DNA from: Toxotes chatareus | Taxonomy: Eukaryota > Chordata > Actinopteri > Toxotidae | Assembly (NCBI GenBank): GCA_016801885.1 | Contig: JAFBJY010001439.1 | Coordinates: 1 to 64,000, forward strand | Reading direction: 5' to 3' | Length of the DNA stretch: 64,000 nucleotides | Shown here: positions 20,561-32,484 of the stretch, one piece after another | How the letters are laid out: each line of letters starts with the position of its first letter | How positions within the stretch are numbered: the first letter of the stretch is position 1 | The notes under the pieces: generated by a model | Databases searched by the model: none | What the model was told of the DNA's origin: nothing | The model's input: the letters and a program-made list of their open reading frames with translations, nothing else | Translations under genes and position numbers: made by a program

Positions 20561-21224
20561 TACAGTTTGGAGTTTAGTCTCACTCCTGTGCTCTTGTTTG
20601 TACTTTGGGATATCAGCCTTATGTCACTGTTTACTGATCAGTTACAGCCATATCAGAGCTGTGTTATGTTACTGATAATGCAAACCAAACTTTTCCTGCT
20701 TAGCTGGGGAAAAGTTGTAGGAATATTGATTGTAGTTATCAGTGAGTTGGCAGTGCTTTAGTAGAAGCTCAGATCAACAACTTCATTTGCTGTGCAGTGA
20801 AGTGGAAAAACACTTTTTTCACTGTTCCAGCAGTTTGAGTGTTAGTGACCATTCATATCATGACTTGATGTGACTACAACCAACACAATGGAAAATCCTA
20901 TTTCTATCTCTAACACTGAAATATCACATTCAGTGTGCAGCTCACACTGTTGGTGGTTGGCGTCTTCAGACTCCCTGAAAGCTGACATACAGTATCAGTT
21001 GAAGAAGGTAGTATTTTTATTTTGGATGAAACACATCCAGGTGTATCACTGTCCCTGTATAATGTACTGACTTCAAAAATTGAATTCCTAAACCATCACT
21101 GAAGTTCATTGTGCAGAAGTGACTGTTACATGTCCAGGCTCCACAGTATACCATGGACCTTCTGCAGCCCCACACCATGAGCTGATCTCTTAGGTCAGGA
21201 CTTTCTAAATGTACCTCAGACATG

Positions 21225-21475
21225 TTTTAAGACTCAGGAAGATTGTGCTTTCCAGTTTGCAGCCTCTAAACTTTGGAATAATCTCCCAGTAAGTCTGAGG
21301 TGTTTGGACTCTGTGGACTCTTTCACAAAGCAGATACAAATCCATCTGTTCAGACAGGTTTTTAGGTAACGTAGTATTTTATGTTTACACTTGTGTTCTA
21401 TATCTGCTCCTCTCTTGTATTTTATTTGCTGTTCTTATTGTTTTATTTGTTTATTCATTTGTTTCTCTCTTTTTG
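21225..21475 (+). mobile_element. LINE ORF2 C-terminal tail and 3' UTR fragment
   Basis: Reads QFAASKLWNNLPVSLR... then DSFTKQIQIHLFRQVFR before a stop, which is the usual C-terminus of L2-like ORF2. A T-rich 3' UTR follows. With 19,936-20,560 it may be the two ends of one internally deleted element. Confidence 0.6.
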
Positions 21476-22920
21476 ACTGTGAAGCAGTGTGTGACTAGAT
21501 TAGAGCCTTTGTGGAGGCAGAGTGATGAGTCTGTGCTTTAAATGAAAACTGGGATTGTGACCAAAAACTTCTTACCTAAAAATACAAACTGTTCATCCTG
21601 CTTCATCCTGTGCCCTCGACAGACTTGATAATGAGCTCACAAAGAAACTAATCTCACTTAAGGTCTCACAGTTCTGCCAGTTTACTTCTGCAGTTGAGAC
21701 CAAAGCTCATAACTCAAAGTGAATCTCTGAGCACAGACGTGTTCAAATATACACACTGCATATGAAGATCAATAAGGAAAACATTTACAATGACACTGAG
21801 GCAATAAATGTGACAGGATCCTGTCATAGATCAAGGTGATGTAATGTTGGCTGGTTACCTGCTGAAAATGATACAGAAGAGACACAAACTGACTAATGTT
21901 CCTTTGTATGTGATGTTCAGGTGGAGGTTTAGATGGAGATGGAGGAAAATCACTAACTCATGAAAATGAATGTTTCTAACATTTGTAGATGTGATTGCTG
22001 TTGGTGTTGGTTTTCATCTCTTCATTTCTCTTGTGTTGCTCTATAATTTATACTACTGAAGTTTTCATATTGTTCCTGGAAGGCAGCTGTATCTTCAGTA
22101 TTCTCATTGTTGACTTTCTGTGGACAAGCAGCATCAGATTTGAGAGATGTGATGTGGCTCCTGCTGCAGGAGGTTAGACTGATAAGAAGCAATAAAATAC
22201 AGCAGCAGCTGCTCTGTAACTGTAAACCTGTAAAGACAGAAGAATGAGTTTGACTGGAGTCCAGTCAGATCACAGAGCAGTGGAGGGAGACAGCAGCAGG
22301 ACCACCACTGTAGGCAAATATTTCCTCCAGAGAAAGGCCTGTTCCCATGGAAACCATCCTGATCCCTTTAAAATGAACATGCACATACAGACACATGAAG
22401 AGTTGTTAGAGACAGAGGACAGATAGATGGAGACAAAGACAAAACAGATAAGAGGAAAATAAATGAGACAGACACTCATCCATTTGTGTTTTCCACAAAC
22501 ACAGTGTTGTATCATGTTGTTAGTGCAGTGTGTTGCTCAGCATGTGGATATTGTAGAGTCACAATGTTTCTGCTTGAACAGCATGAAACCTGAAGTCAGT
22601 TCAACAAACACCAAGTGTGTGTTTTGTCCACTTCATGTAGTGAAATGTCTGTTGGAAGAAGAAATTCAGAGAGATGATAAGTGCAGTTATAGGACCCTGT
22701 GGTTTGGCTGCAGCTCATGTGATTGTGTTTTAACTGAAGATTTTATCAGAAAATGAGTTAACATCCACATTAGTTTAACAGCAGAAGCTGTGAAAGAAGT
22801 CTCTTATCAAGCTCACTCTGTAAAGTGCGTTAAAACACTCACACAACATGAATCCTGATGAATTTTCTCCATTTAAAAGTCAGTTTTTGTCTTCAGTTGT
22901 TTGATGGCAAATCTGTGTTT
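21476..22920. other. No gene recognised
   Basis: Moderately AT-rich sequence. Open frames of 60-97 codons show no domains. Confidence 0.5.
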
Positions 22921-22974
22921 GACAAAATCCTTTCAGCAATGTTTTTCCTCAGCTGAGAGATTGGAGGTGTGGAC

Positions 22975-23163
22975 AGGAACTTGTTTGTGTCTCTTGATGA
23001 AAACACACATTTCCTCCAACAGAATGGATTTATTGTACTGGGCAAAGAAGAGGGTCAGTTCAGTTCTCTGTCACAGTTCAGCAGGTTTAACAGCTCCCTC
23101 CTTTCTATCACCTCTCAGCTGGAAGAGTCTCTGTCTGCTGGAGAAAGCAGTGCAGTGGATTAG
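22975..23163 (+). other. Coding-like segment of unknown origin
   Basis: Reads DRNLFVSLDENTHFLQQNGF... with a mixed, protein-like composition, ending LEESLSAGESSAVD-stop. No domain is recognised. A TTTTTCCTCAG acceptor-like site lies just upstream (about 22,951), but its phase would introduce a stop. It may be a fragment of a retrocopy or of a gene whose other exons are not in the window. Confidence 0.2.
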
Positions 23164-23219
23164 ACTGTGCTGTGCAGCAGAGTGTGTTTCTGTGACAGAC
23201 TGTTGTAGTAAAGACTGAG

Positions 23220-25180
23220 TTCTTTGGAAAAAGGCAGATATCGATGTCCATGGCTCTTGTTTTCATTGTCACATTGAAATATTTCTTCAGGATGTTGTAA
23301 TCTCTGGTTATTAGTCAGTCACTTAGTTTTATAGCCAGTTTATCACTCTTCAGTTTAAATGCTTCTTTTGGTGACAGTTGAATGTAATTTGATTTTAATT
23401 CCATTTTATTCAACATCAATAACCTCAAATGTCATTTCCTAATCTGTTCCAGTGTTTTTGTTTCCAGCAGCATCAGTGTGGTTGTATTGTTTTCACCTTG
23501 TGAGTCTTTGTGTGTATGTGTGTGTCATGATGGGAAAAAGTGGTCCTGGAAACACCCACGGCAGCAGGATCTACCACAGTCTGTCTGTGTCTGTCTGTGT
23601 GTGGACAGACTTTGTCAACACAATGGTGTCACAACCGTCCAAGATACAGTCACAAAATGTTACAGGTGTGTAGCTGAGATCCAAATGAAGGCCGAGTTGG
23701 AAGATGGGTGTGGTCCAACAAGGGCATCAGAAGTCCTGGTTACTTCTGTAATATTGAAGTCATGAGCGAGTACTCATGGGTCTGAATACAGCGATAGGTG
23801 TCGAGGCTGCTGTGATCCTATGGAAGATGGTCTCTAGTTTGTTTAGAAAGTGACTGAGGATTGATTTTTTGTGAAGTAGATTTTTTGAGCTTTGATAGAT
23901 AAAATCTCAGTGAGGCCTTTGATGAGAGCTCTGTTTGTGCAGATTGTGCATATTTATATCTTAAACCACTGGATTTTTAACAATCACTTTGTCGACTGAA
24001 AACAGTTTGTGAAGCTTAAGATGATCAGCATTCAACAGTCTGCAATTCTCTTCCAATGTTTTCAAATAGGCAGCAGGTGTATTCAGTTCATTCTTCCTTC
24101 TCTCTTTTTTTTTATCCCTTTTAAACAGTAAAGGTGAATAAGAGCAATTAAGTTTAGTTTCTTCTTGTTTTTCAAGTGTGATTTTTGCCTGTTTATGAGC
24201 CAAATGGATTTTGTTTTTAGACTCGGTGTTAGGAAGATTTAATGGCTTTAATTTGAACTTCAGTGATGTGATGTGTTGCTGTAAACTGCAAAGACACAGT
24301 TGAAACACTGTAAGGAGCCATTTGGCTGAACAATTGTCATATAACTATTGTCTTTCTGGGCAGTGGTGACAGAAATGATGGATGAATGACTTTTACTGAA
24401 ATGATCTGCAGTACAATCCTATGATGAACCTGTCAAACAGCCTGCAAACCTGTGCAAACTCTTCACTTTATAGAAATTCATTTTCCTTTGTCACTGTCTT
24501 GTCATTTTCTGGCTTCATGTTGATTTGAGATTAGTTCAAATTCAAATAGTTGACTGTCCTCTGATCCCCACTGGTGATGTTACTGTCTCATATCAACTCC
24601 TCCAGTGTTCATTTACTCTTTGAATGTTTTTTACAGCATAAGGATGAAATAGTCACATTATCATCCTTTATTAAAATCATTTGTTCAGCTGTTAAATTTG
24701 ACATGTTCTCTGTTAATCATCATGTCACAGTTCTCTGTTCCTTCAGAGGAAAGGCTGGTCTTATCCTGATAATTCTCTGTTTGTCTGACTGTTTTATGTG
24801 GAAGCTGCAGAAAATGAAGTGTTTAAATTCAGATTGTGACCTTAATCTTTTCCCTTCTCCACATTAATGTTCATATGTGTGTAGGACACAGCAAACAACA
24901 GCAAACCTCATCCAGACATATTTTATTGTGTACTCTACCATCCAGCATCTTTATTTGACTCTTTTTATCATGTCCAGAGTTTCATTGGCTTTGATCTGAA
25001 ACTCTGCTGATGTTTCTGAACAATGATGAAGACAGAAATTTATACAAAGACTGAAGTGACTCTAGTGACACAGTTACAATGATGAGCTCAAAGGAGAACT
25101 TGAAAAGAAAATCAAACATCACTTTGAAATAGATAAGTCTGTTTTACAGGTTAAATTATTTTGTCTTAAGTGTTTCCCAG

Positions 25181-25215
<35 letters not shown>

Positions 25216-25819
25216 GAGAGAGAAGAATCCTTCCTTCACCTTTTTCCTCTTCATTTCATTTCCTCCTGTTGATAGTGGAGATATCTTCTTTTTAAAGGCA
25301 CATTTCTTTGAAATAATCACCTTGATCATCAAGCAAATGATTCACTACCTGCAGTGTAGAATCTGTTTAGTTCCTGCTTTTGTATTTTAGTTTCCCTCAT
25401 GTTTAATCTTCTTTATTGATGAATTCTTGGCCTCCATATCATCCATTAATGACTCACCTCACTCATCCAGCTTGCCTCAGTATTTCTCTGCATTTTAATC
25501 CTGTTCTCCTTCTATTCTTATACCAACAGCCTGTAAAAGAAACAGTATTCTACTGTTGGCTTTTTAATTAGCTGTTGAATTGAATGTTTTATTAGTGATA
25601 TGATTGTCAGTTGTTAATGTAAATCATAGTATGTTGCCTCTCAAGTACAGTCACAGCAGCTTTTGTCCTTCAGAGCTGTGCAGAGGCTGAATTGGGCTGT
25701 GTCTCTTTTATCAGAGTGAGGTGTAAAGGTGCTCTCATGAGTGTCTGCTGACTGCAGGTAGAAATGACTGTAAAGTACCTTTCTGTCTCCTGTCTTCTCT
25801 GTTGGTACTTGGATATAGT
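23220..25819. other. No gene recognised; short (CT)n/(CA)n near 25,182-25,225
   Basis: Gene-poor sequence. The only clear low-complexity element is the TCTCTC...CACACA...GAGAGA microsatellite at about 25,182-25,225. Confidence 0.5.
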
Positions 25820-25879
25820 AACTTTATCAGATGATGAGTAGTCAGAAAATTCTTGTTAGGTGGAAAAGCTCATTTTTCA
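25820..25879 (+). repeat. 60-bp perfect direct repeat, copy 1
   Basis: Identical over 60 bases to 26,065-26,124. The two copies flank a 185-bp segment that begins with half of a 5S rRNA sequence. Confidence 0.95.
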
Positions 25880-25944
25880 GGGTAGGGCCTGGTTAGTACT
25901 TGGATGGGAGACTGCCTGGGAATACCAGGTGCTGTAAGCCTTTT
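25880..25944 (+). rRNA. 5S rRNA 3'-half fragment (pseudogene)
   Basis: About 62 bases matching the 3' half of vertebrate 5S rRNA (GGCCTGGTTAGTACTTGGAT, GGGAGACTGCCTGGGAATAC, CAGGTGCTGTAAGC), followed by TTTT like the 5S terminator. There are a few substitutions. The 5' half, with the box A part of the internal promoter, is missing, so it is not an active gene. It starts exactly at the end of the 60-bp repeat. The remaining 120 bp of the insert is unidentified and could be 5S spacer. Confidence 0.85.
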
Positions 25945-26064
25945 ATCCCCATCTTTGATTGAGAATGAACCAAAACGCCATCCCTAGATTACTGTGGTTC
26001 ATTCACGTGTGTCTGAGCCAGTGTTGGATAAAAATGGACTTGTAAGTAATCAAAGATACTAACA

Positions 26065-26124
26065 AACTTTATCAGATGATGAGTAGTCAGAAAATTCTTG
26101 TTAGGTGGAAAAGCTCATTTTTCA
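26065..26124 (+). repeat. 60-bp perfect direct repeat, copy 2
   Basis: Exact second copy of 25,820-25,879. It could be a long target-site duplication or the second end of a tandem duplication with a 245-bp period. Confidence 0.95.
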
Positions 26125-26616
26125 TGGCTTCTTGTGTTTGGATTTGTGGAGAAATCCAGATGATTAATGTCCCTATTCAACATTGGATTTGTTGGTGGTG
26201 TTTTAGCATGTATAAAGAGCCTGTTTATAGGGTTTGAGAGTACGAGGCAACCAGCAGCCTCAAGCGTCTCCACCATGAGGCATTTCATTGTCAAAAAGGT
26301 CCTAGAAGAGACCTGGTCTGGCGAACCTCTCTCATTTATCCATCCAAGCCTTTTTCATTTTATGAGAGATATAGAGATTTTGATTTTAACCATACCTTTG
26401 TTGTATTATCTATCCACGGTACACTCAAAATAAAAATCGTTTATACCACATTAAATCATCATCACCATCACCATCATCACATCAGGACATTTCTAAAAAT
26501 TAATTGTGCCTCTTTTACTGAGTAGAGCATGTCTCCATCTGCAACAACCCAGACCTCATAGAAACTGTCCATGTCATTGACAGCTTAATAACTGAAATCT
26601 GTCATGAGTCTGGACT

Positions 26617-27620
26617 TCACCCTTTTACAAAGACTGTGAGCAGATCTACATCCAGTATGTCTTCCACCTTCCTCCTCCTTCTCACATACACTGCCATCTT
26701 AGCTTGCCCTATGACAAAATTTAAAAACTGACACTTACTCTTCTTCTGGTGGCTGTACTTTATACCACAAATAAAAACATGCTTTGTGAAAGGTTCACCA
26801 CACCTACCAAAGATGGCTTCCAACAGAGCAAACAGAGGTGTCAAACATACACATTCAGAGAAACTATGAAACACTGTCTCAAATCAAGCTTCAAATAAGA
26901 AGTCCAGTCCTAAGGCTTGATTGAAGGCAACTTGATTTCATTCAAGCTTCAAAATAAGAAGTCCAGTTGCCTTCAATCAACCCTTAGGACACGATGACCT
27001 GGATGAATGAGAACCTACACAGATGTAAGTCTGCATGTTTCTTTGCCAATGGAGGTTTATACAGAGAGTTCCATGTTGGCCTGACATCTAGGATTGAGTT
27101 CAGATGAGTCTTCCAAGGAATGTCAATGCGCCCACACCAGGTCTGCAGGTCCAGTGAGCAGCCTTTGTAAAAAAAAGGAGCCTAAAAGCAGCATGATGTC
27201 ATCAGCATATGCTGACAATGACACAGGGATATCAGAGCCAGGAAAATGAACACCAGATCATGTCTTAGTTTGTGAAGGAGAGGCTCTATGGCCAGACTGT
27301 ACAACATCCCAGACAGAGGACATCCCTGTCTGACCCCTCTCTGAACATCAAAAGGAGCACTAAGGCCCCCATTCATTTTCACACTCACAAAGTCACCGTA
27401 AGGAACCTGGATCATGGCAATAAAACCTGAACTCAACCCAAAAGCAGCTAAAGTTTGCCACATATACTGGTGTTCCCCGGTCAAAAGCCTGATCTAAGCT
27501 TTCCTGATCTATGGAGATCAGCCCAGTATCTTCACCCAGTGAGCCAGAAACCTAAAAGACATCTCCAATTAGAGTGATGTTATCATTTATCAGCCTGCCA
27601 GGTACACATTAAGTCTGGTC
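26617..27620 (-). mobile_element. Tx1/L1-like LINE fragment
   Basis: On the minus strand, 27,484-27,182 reads an RT block (GLSSGFIAMIQV, GVRQGCPLSGMLYSLAIEPL). Farther on, 26,874-26,617 reads a C-terminal block (CGEPFTKHVFICG, NFVIGQAKMAVYVRRRRK). These are typical of the L1-like Tx1 group in fish. The YADD region is out of frame (ORF ends in CHCQHMLMTSC). A palindromic repeat (26,885-27,040) interrupts it. Confidence 0.72.
26885..27000. repeat. Hairpin-forming palindromic repeat
   Basis: TCCTAAGGCTTGATTGAAGG (about 26,908) pairs with CCTTCAATCAACCCTTAGGA (about 26,970-26,989) in a 25-bp stem with one mismatch, around a loop of roughly 35 nt. Inside, AAGAAGTCCAGT occurs twice. Confidence 0.7.
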
Positions 27621-27624
27621 AGTG

Positions 27625-28215
27625 TGTATGACAGAAGCCATCACCTCCCTCAGTCTGTGGGCCAGGGTCTTTGACAAGATCTTGTAGTCTGTGCAGAGCA
27701 GAGAAACAGGTCTCCAGTTTTTTGGCAAAGAAGCTGCTTTGGAATCTACTTGTGTGAGTTTTGATACTGTCTGCTCTGCAGTGTCTCAGGTTGTATGATA
27801 TGTGTTTGTGCCTTCTTTCTGCAGCATGTTGTGTAAATGGTGTCCAAGGATGGAAGATCAGTTCTGATGATCTTCTCTTCTGTTTGGTGGTAGGTGGTGT
27901 TCCCGTACCAGACAGTGATACCTGTGGTGAGGATGCTCTCCACAATCCCTCTGTAGGCTTGTGTGAGGGGGTTCACCCCAGCCTTCCTGAGCAGTTGGAT
28001 GAAATATAGTCTTTTCTGAGCCTTTTTCACTGTGGCAACAGTGTTTTCTGACCAGCTCAGGTTGGATGTGACATGGAGGCCCAGGAACATGTGGCCGTCA
28101 GTCTTCTCTACCTCAGTCCCCCTAATGATGAGGGGTTGCAGAGGGGGAGCTTTTGGATGTGGATCAGCACCATGGACAGAGACAGTGCAGCACCAGAGCA
28201 CAGACATGGTTCGAC
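27625..28215 (-). mobile_element. L2-type LINE ORF2 C-terminal fragment
   Basis: The minus strand reads FLGLHVTSNLSWSENTVATV and KKAQKRLYFIQLLRKAG and VESILTTGITVWYGN between 28,120 and 27,880, then DLPSLDTIYTTCCRKKA. This is the standard C-terminal region of L2-like ORF2 with small deletions. The 3' UTR is not recognisable. Confidence 0.75.
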
Positions 28216-30560
28216 TCTGATGGTTTCACTAAAGACACTGTTTTAATCACACGAGTGAAACCACAAGAACAAAGTGGTTGTATCTCCAAACACAGCTGAT
28301 ATTTTGGTTCATGTATGTGCAGCAGAAAAAGAGCAGAGTAAACAGCTAAACACAGAGTTAGAACTGAGCAGGTTGATGTGTGTAGAGTTGTGTGTTCAAC
28401 TTACTGCAACATTCACATTTCTACATTCAAGACTCATAAAAACTATTTGCTAAAAGTACAAAGTAAAGCAAACTGAAAAACACTGACACCATTCTGGGAC
28501 TGAAACTTCAGTCGCTGTTTTATCAGCCTCTGCAAACAATCTGGAAAAGGTTTGGACAGACGTACAGATCAGGGTCTGAAGTTCTATGTCTCACAGCTGT
28601 CATACAGACTGTACTGGTGTCGCTGCCTGTCAGGACCTGGAAGCAGGCATGAGTTGGTGAGTGTAAAGTCGTCTGAAGCGTGAGCTGGAAGTGGAGACTG
28701 ACTGAGGAGGAGCGAGTCAGCAGGCTTGCAAAGCTGAGGACATGAATCAGAGCAAGTGACTGACTGATGGCTGTGAATCAAACACTTTAAAAGTGTCACT
28801 AAGTGTTGAGCATTGTTTTAGTGTCCTTTTGTTTTATCTGCACCAACATTACAAAATGAATGATGAGACTAAAGCAGCCAATAGAATTTACAGTACAGAG
28901 AAACAACAGGACACAGGCCAATAAAAAGACAATAGAAGTTTAAACAAGTGAATAAATAAAACTATGACATATTACTGCTACTATTACTACAACTACTTCT
29001 ACTACTACTACTACTACTAATAATAATAATAATAATAACAATCAAAACACTGTTGTTGTTATTACAACTCCAGCTCCAGGAGCTTTAGGTCCACATCTGC
29101 CTGAAGGTGGTGATTTAACTCAAACAGCCACATCAGCACAAATTAATGAACATTATTCTGTAAAAACACCAAACAGTTCTTCACTTCAAGAAAACAATGG
29201 AATCAAATCAAAAGAGTGAACAACATGAATGTGAGAAAGTGAACACATCATGTCTAATTTCTTCAGAATGAGCCATGGATGGTTTCACTTCACCTCTCTA
29301 ACATCTGATCTGGTAGAAGGAGCAGAAAGCAGCAGCCTTGTGGTCTCCAGCCTGCTCTAATGTTTGAGATGCTCATTACTACACTTTATCCATGTAAAAG
29401 ACACAACACACTGATTAACAGCTAAGAACATGTCTGTCACTTTTTACTTAGAGAAAAGGAGCAAGAAATGAAGGAGCAGGTGTTAGAAGAAGAGAAACAT
29501 AAGAGGGAGACGATGAACAATCACTGTTACTGACATTAACATTAACAGACGTCTGTAAGTGCAAAGAAAAAAAACTGCTCTCACTACTTTAACAGAAATG
29601 CAGTCTTTATAGTTACTACACTAATTATTGTATCTCATCTGTGCACAGAAAACAATTCATTAATGATGAATATTTTTGAAGATTTATTATTGAATTTTTA
29701 AATGACAGTTTACCATCTGTTTTCTGTTTTAGCTCAATATAAATGAGACAGTTATGATTACAAATCAATTCAGGATCAGCTTTAGGAGAACATGGGGAGA
29801 TATGAGAGGACAGGACCAAGGTCTGGACACTGAGGGGACACACATTGTCCCTCTGACTGAACAAGAGAACAAACACTGATCTCAGTGTCACAAAGTTCAC
29901 ATCATATGAGGATGTGGTCTTCGTTTAAACTGCAGGATACTGGTCTGCATTTGATTCAGTTCATTTTTTAGGCCCATTCTGCAAAACTCAGAGGAAACAT
30001 GTGAGTCCAAACAGCAAACACACTCCCCCAGGGACAGAGTGAGAGGTAAACATCAATCTCATTTCTATTATCAGGTGATTTAATGATCATTTTCTCCATC
30101 ATGAACAGTCATCAGCTCAACATCAGCTGCTTCAACAGCACAGTGTCAGGTGTTTTACCTGTCACAGGTGAAGCAGCTGCTGTGACATCAACAACAAATC
30201 CTTGACAAAGAGGATATTTGTGTTTCCCAACTTTAAGGCTGCAACAACACACTCACACAACCTAACAGGTCTTGAAATGCAGTTCCCAACATTTCTGAAT
30301 TATTCTGTGAAGTTCCACATTAATATCTGCTCTTGAAGAACTTGTATTTGGAGGTTTTAGTGAGGGAAAGGTCTCATTGTGGACTGAGGGGAACAATCAT
30401 TTCTACCAGCAGCGAGCAGACAAACACTCATCAAGTCCTTCATCCCTACAGCTCTGAAGAATCCATCAGTACCATGACTCACGACTGTTACTCACCTAAA
30501 AATCACATTTTCACTGTGCGTCTCTGAGCTCAGTATTCAGCTGCTGAATATTGTGATGTC
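28216..30560. other. No gene recognised; (TAC)n/(TAA)n microsatellite at 28,978-29,038
   Basis: Intergenic-looking sequence. The microsatellite changes from TAC to TAA units around 29,015. No long reading frames of coding character. Confidence 0.55.
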
Positions 30561-30565
30561 AGGTT

Positions 30566-30784
30566 TTGTGCAATGTAAGAATCCATCTATGTTTCACCCC
30601 TCCTCACCCTTCTGTGCTTCACCCATCTGTGTGTACTTCAATGAGAGAAATTCCATTGGTGGTTGCCCTTGCAGCACTTGTTGCCTTGTGTGCCTCTGCC
30701 TGCTATTGCTGCATCACAAGGATAATCACTCATGCTTTGCATGCATGTGTTGGGAGCTTTAGAGACACTGGAAAGTATTTTTAA
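30566..30784 (+). pseudogene. Possible retroviral envelope C-terminal fragment
   Basis: Within the 72-codon frame there is a strongly hydrophobic, Ala/Leu/Val-rich segment of about 20 residues followed by a Cys-rich juxtamembrane part and a short tail. This is the layout of a retroviral transmembrane envelope C-terminus. LTR-like sequence follows within 50 bp. No ectodomain, fusion or polymerase sequence is visible upstream, so it would be a truncated old endogenous copy. The call is tentative. Confidence 0.3.
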
Positions 30785-30826
30785 AAACCCAATCGAAAGA
30801 AGCCCAGATTCCATTAAAAAACAAAG

Positions 30827-31290
30827 TGTGGTTAGAGTGTGGTTGTTAGGAGGGTGTTGTGGAACACGTGAGAAAAAACTCCATTAGACATCAGGCCTGC
30901 AAAATACCAGGAAAAAAAAGATAGATGCACATCAATTAAATGGAGGGAATTAGAAAGGGATACGTCCAGTTACGCTCAGACCTTTCCTTGAACCTGGTCA
31001 ACAATCTGCCACTGGTCATGTGTAAAGGCCATGTGCTGTACTTCTTTGATGTAAGATGGGAAGGGCTAAATTTTAGACATGAGTAGAATCATGCAAAAAA
31101 TAACTAATGAAAGGGAAAAAGGGATGTGGTCAGACATGTCCCTTGGTCTGTAACACACCTACAATTTACAATATAAAAAGTGATGCACAGATGGTAAATC
31201 TCAGTCGTCTCCACGGGGCGGCTCAAGCTTTTGAATTCTGTATTGAAGAATAAAGCTCTATGGATTCAACTTCTCTGGTCTCCAGTGCTT
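30827..31290 (+). mobile_element. Possible endogenous retroviral 3' LTR
   Basis: Begins TGTGGTTAGAGTG and contains a TATA-like ATATAAAAAG near 31,171 and an AATAAA at about 31,247, then a short CT-rich stretch ending near CTGGTCTCCA. The order TATA, about 75 bp, poly-A signal, short U5-like end is what an LTR would show. No second LTR or target duplication was found in the window. Confidence 0.35.
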
Positions 31291-31680
31291 AAGATGTGCC
31301 TCTTTGAAAAGAAGAGTTGAACACTTGAATGAAGAGTAAAAGAGTAAGGTGTGGGGACTCGGCCAGACTTGGATTCAGCTTCAACTGGCCCTTAGCTGGG
31401 TCTACAGCCTGGCCTGAAAAATCCACATCAAAAGGAAACAGCAAAGGACGACAAAGGACTGAGCTTTATCCACCTGCCCACATCAAACATTATCATTAAG
31501 AGGAGTCTTAACACTGGAAGCAATAGCAGAAAATGTTTGGTTTGCACTGGCAGTAACATCACACACCTCTTATACAGATTGGAAATGATCAGTAAACCAT
31601 GAGATCAGGCTGAGATCTCAAAGTACAAACTATAAACACAAACCATAATGTCTGGTAGACAAGTAGAGCAACCAAAAGAA

Positions 31681-31937
31681 GTGATCTGGACTTTCCTGTA
31701 GTTTCCTCTTGTCCTTGTAACAGCAGTAGCTCCTCCCTTCCTTGTCAATAATTGTGCAGAAATATCTGAGTGCTTCTTTCTTCCTAAATCATGAGCAAGT
31801 CCTGTCCAGTCCAACTGTCTCTGCTCCTGTTTGACTTCTGAACTTGTCTCTGACTGTGTGTCCACTTACTGCAGCCTGTGACATCAGACTGTAGAATGTT
31901 GATACATCAAAGGCATCAAAGGACAAACACACACACA
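31681..31937 (-). repeat. Inverted repeat, left arm (with 86-codon frame)
   Basis: Reverse complement of 34,477-34,732 with only five mismatches in about 250 bp (98%). The minus strand carries the frame MDTQSETSSEVKQEQRQLDW..., whose first 62 residues also appear in the right arm. The arms diverge abruptly at 31,680. Not recognised as any known protein. Confidence 0.9.
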
Positions 31938-31942
31938 TATGC

Positions 31943-31977
<35 letters not shown>
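31943..31977 (+). repeat. (GATA)n microsatellite
   Basis: About eight GATA units at the inner end of the left inverted-repeat arm, absent from the right arm. Confidence 0.95.
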
Positions 31978-32484
31978 CACCATCAACATGAGCAGAGATG
32001 GAAACATCAAAGGCATTAAAGGCATCAAAGGACAAACACACTCACACACACATGCTGGTACTTATGTTGACCTTCTCTCAAACGCTAATGGTCTAAGATC
32101 TCAGAAGATTGCTGAAAAGCAATGCATTGCTGACATACTACCATACAAAGGCATTTATACGCCATCGTAAAGCCCCGCCCACAGGTGAGAGCACAAACTG
32201 CATCAGCCAATCATCATTCCACTCACTTTCCTCTGACCCTTCTCTGAAATTCACAGTGGGTGAACTTTGAATTTCCTGAATTATTTTACTGATTGTGAGA
32301 ATGATTTCAGCATCCAACAATACAAAATCACATTTGTTCATCAAAGTTCTCAGTCTTTGTACTAAATTCTGTCCCTTTTTTACATTACCAATTCATTAAA
32401 CGTACAAAATTACATTGCCAAATCTCATGTAACAACCCAGAATCATACACAAAAGAAAATAGTGGACCAAAACTATCCAGTAAT

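Noticed and set aside
24574..24867. 97-codon frame as a membrane protein
   Set aside because: Hydrophobicity comes from AT-rich sequence; no acceptor/donor or family support.
25880..25944. Functional 5S rRNA gene
   Set aside because: The 5' half with most of the internal promoter is absent.
26167..26433. 88-codon frame with downstream AATAAA as a small gene
   Set aside because: No recognisable domain, start context or splice support; left out as probable chance.
31943..31977. CRISPR-like or structured direct repeat array
   Set aside because: Plain GATA microsatellite; the genome is eukaryotic and no spacer structure exists.
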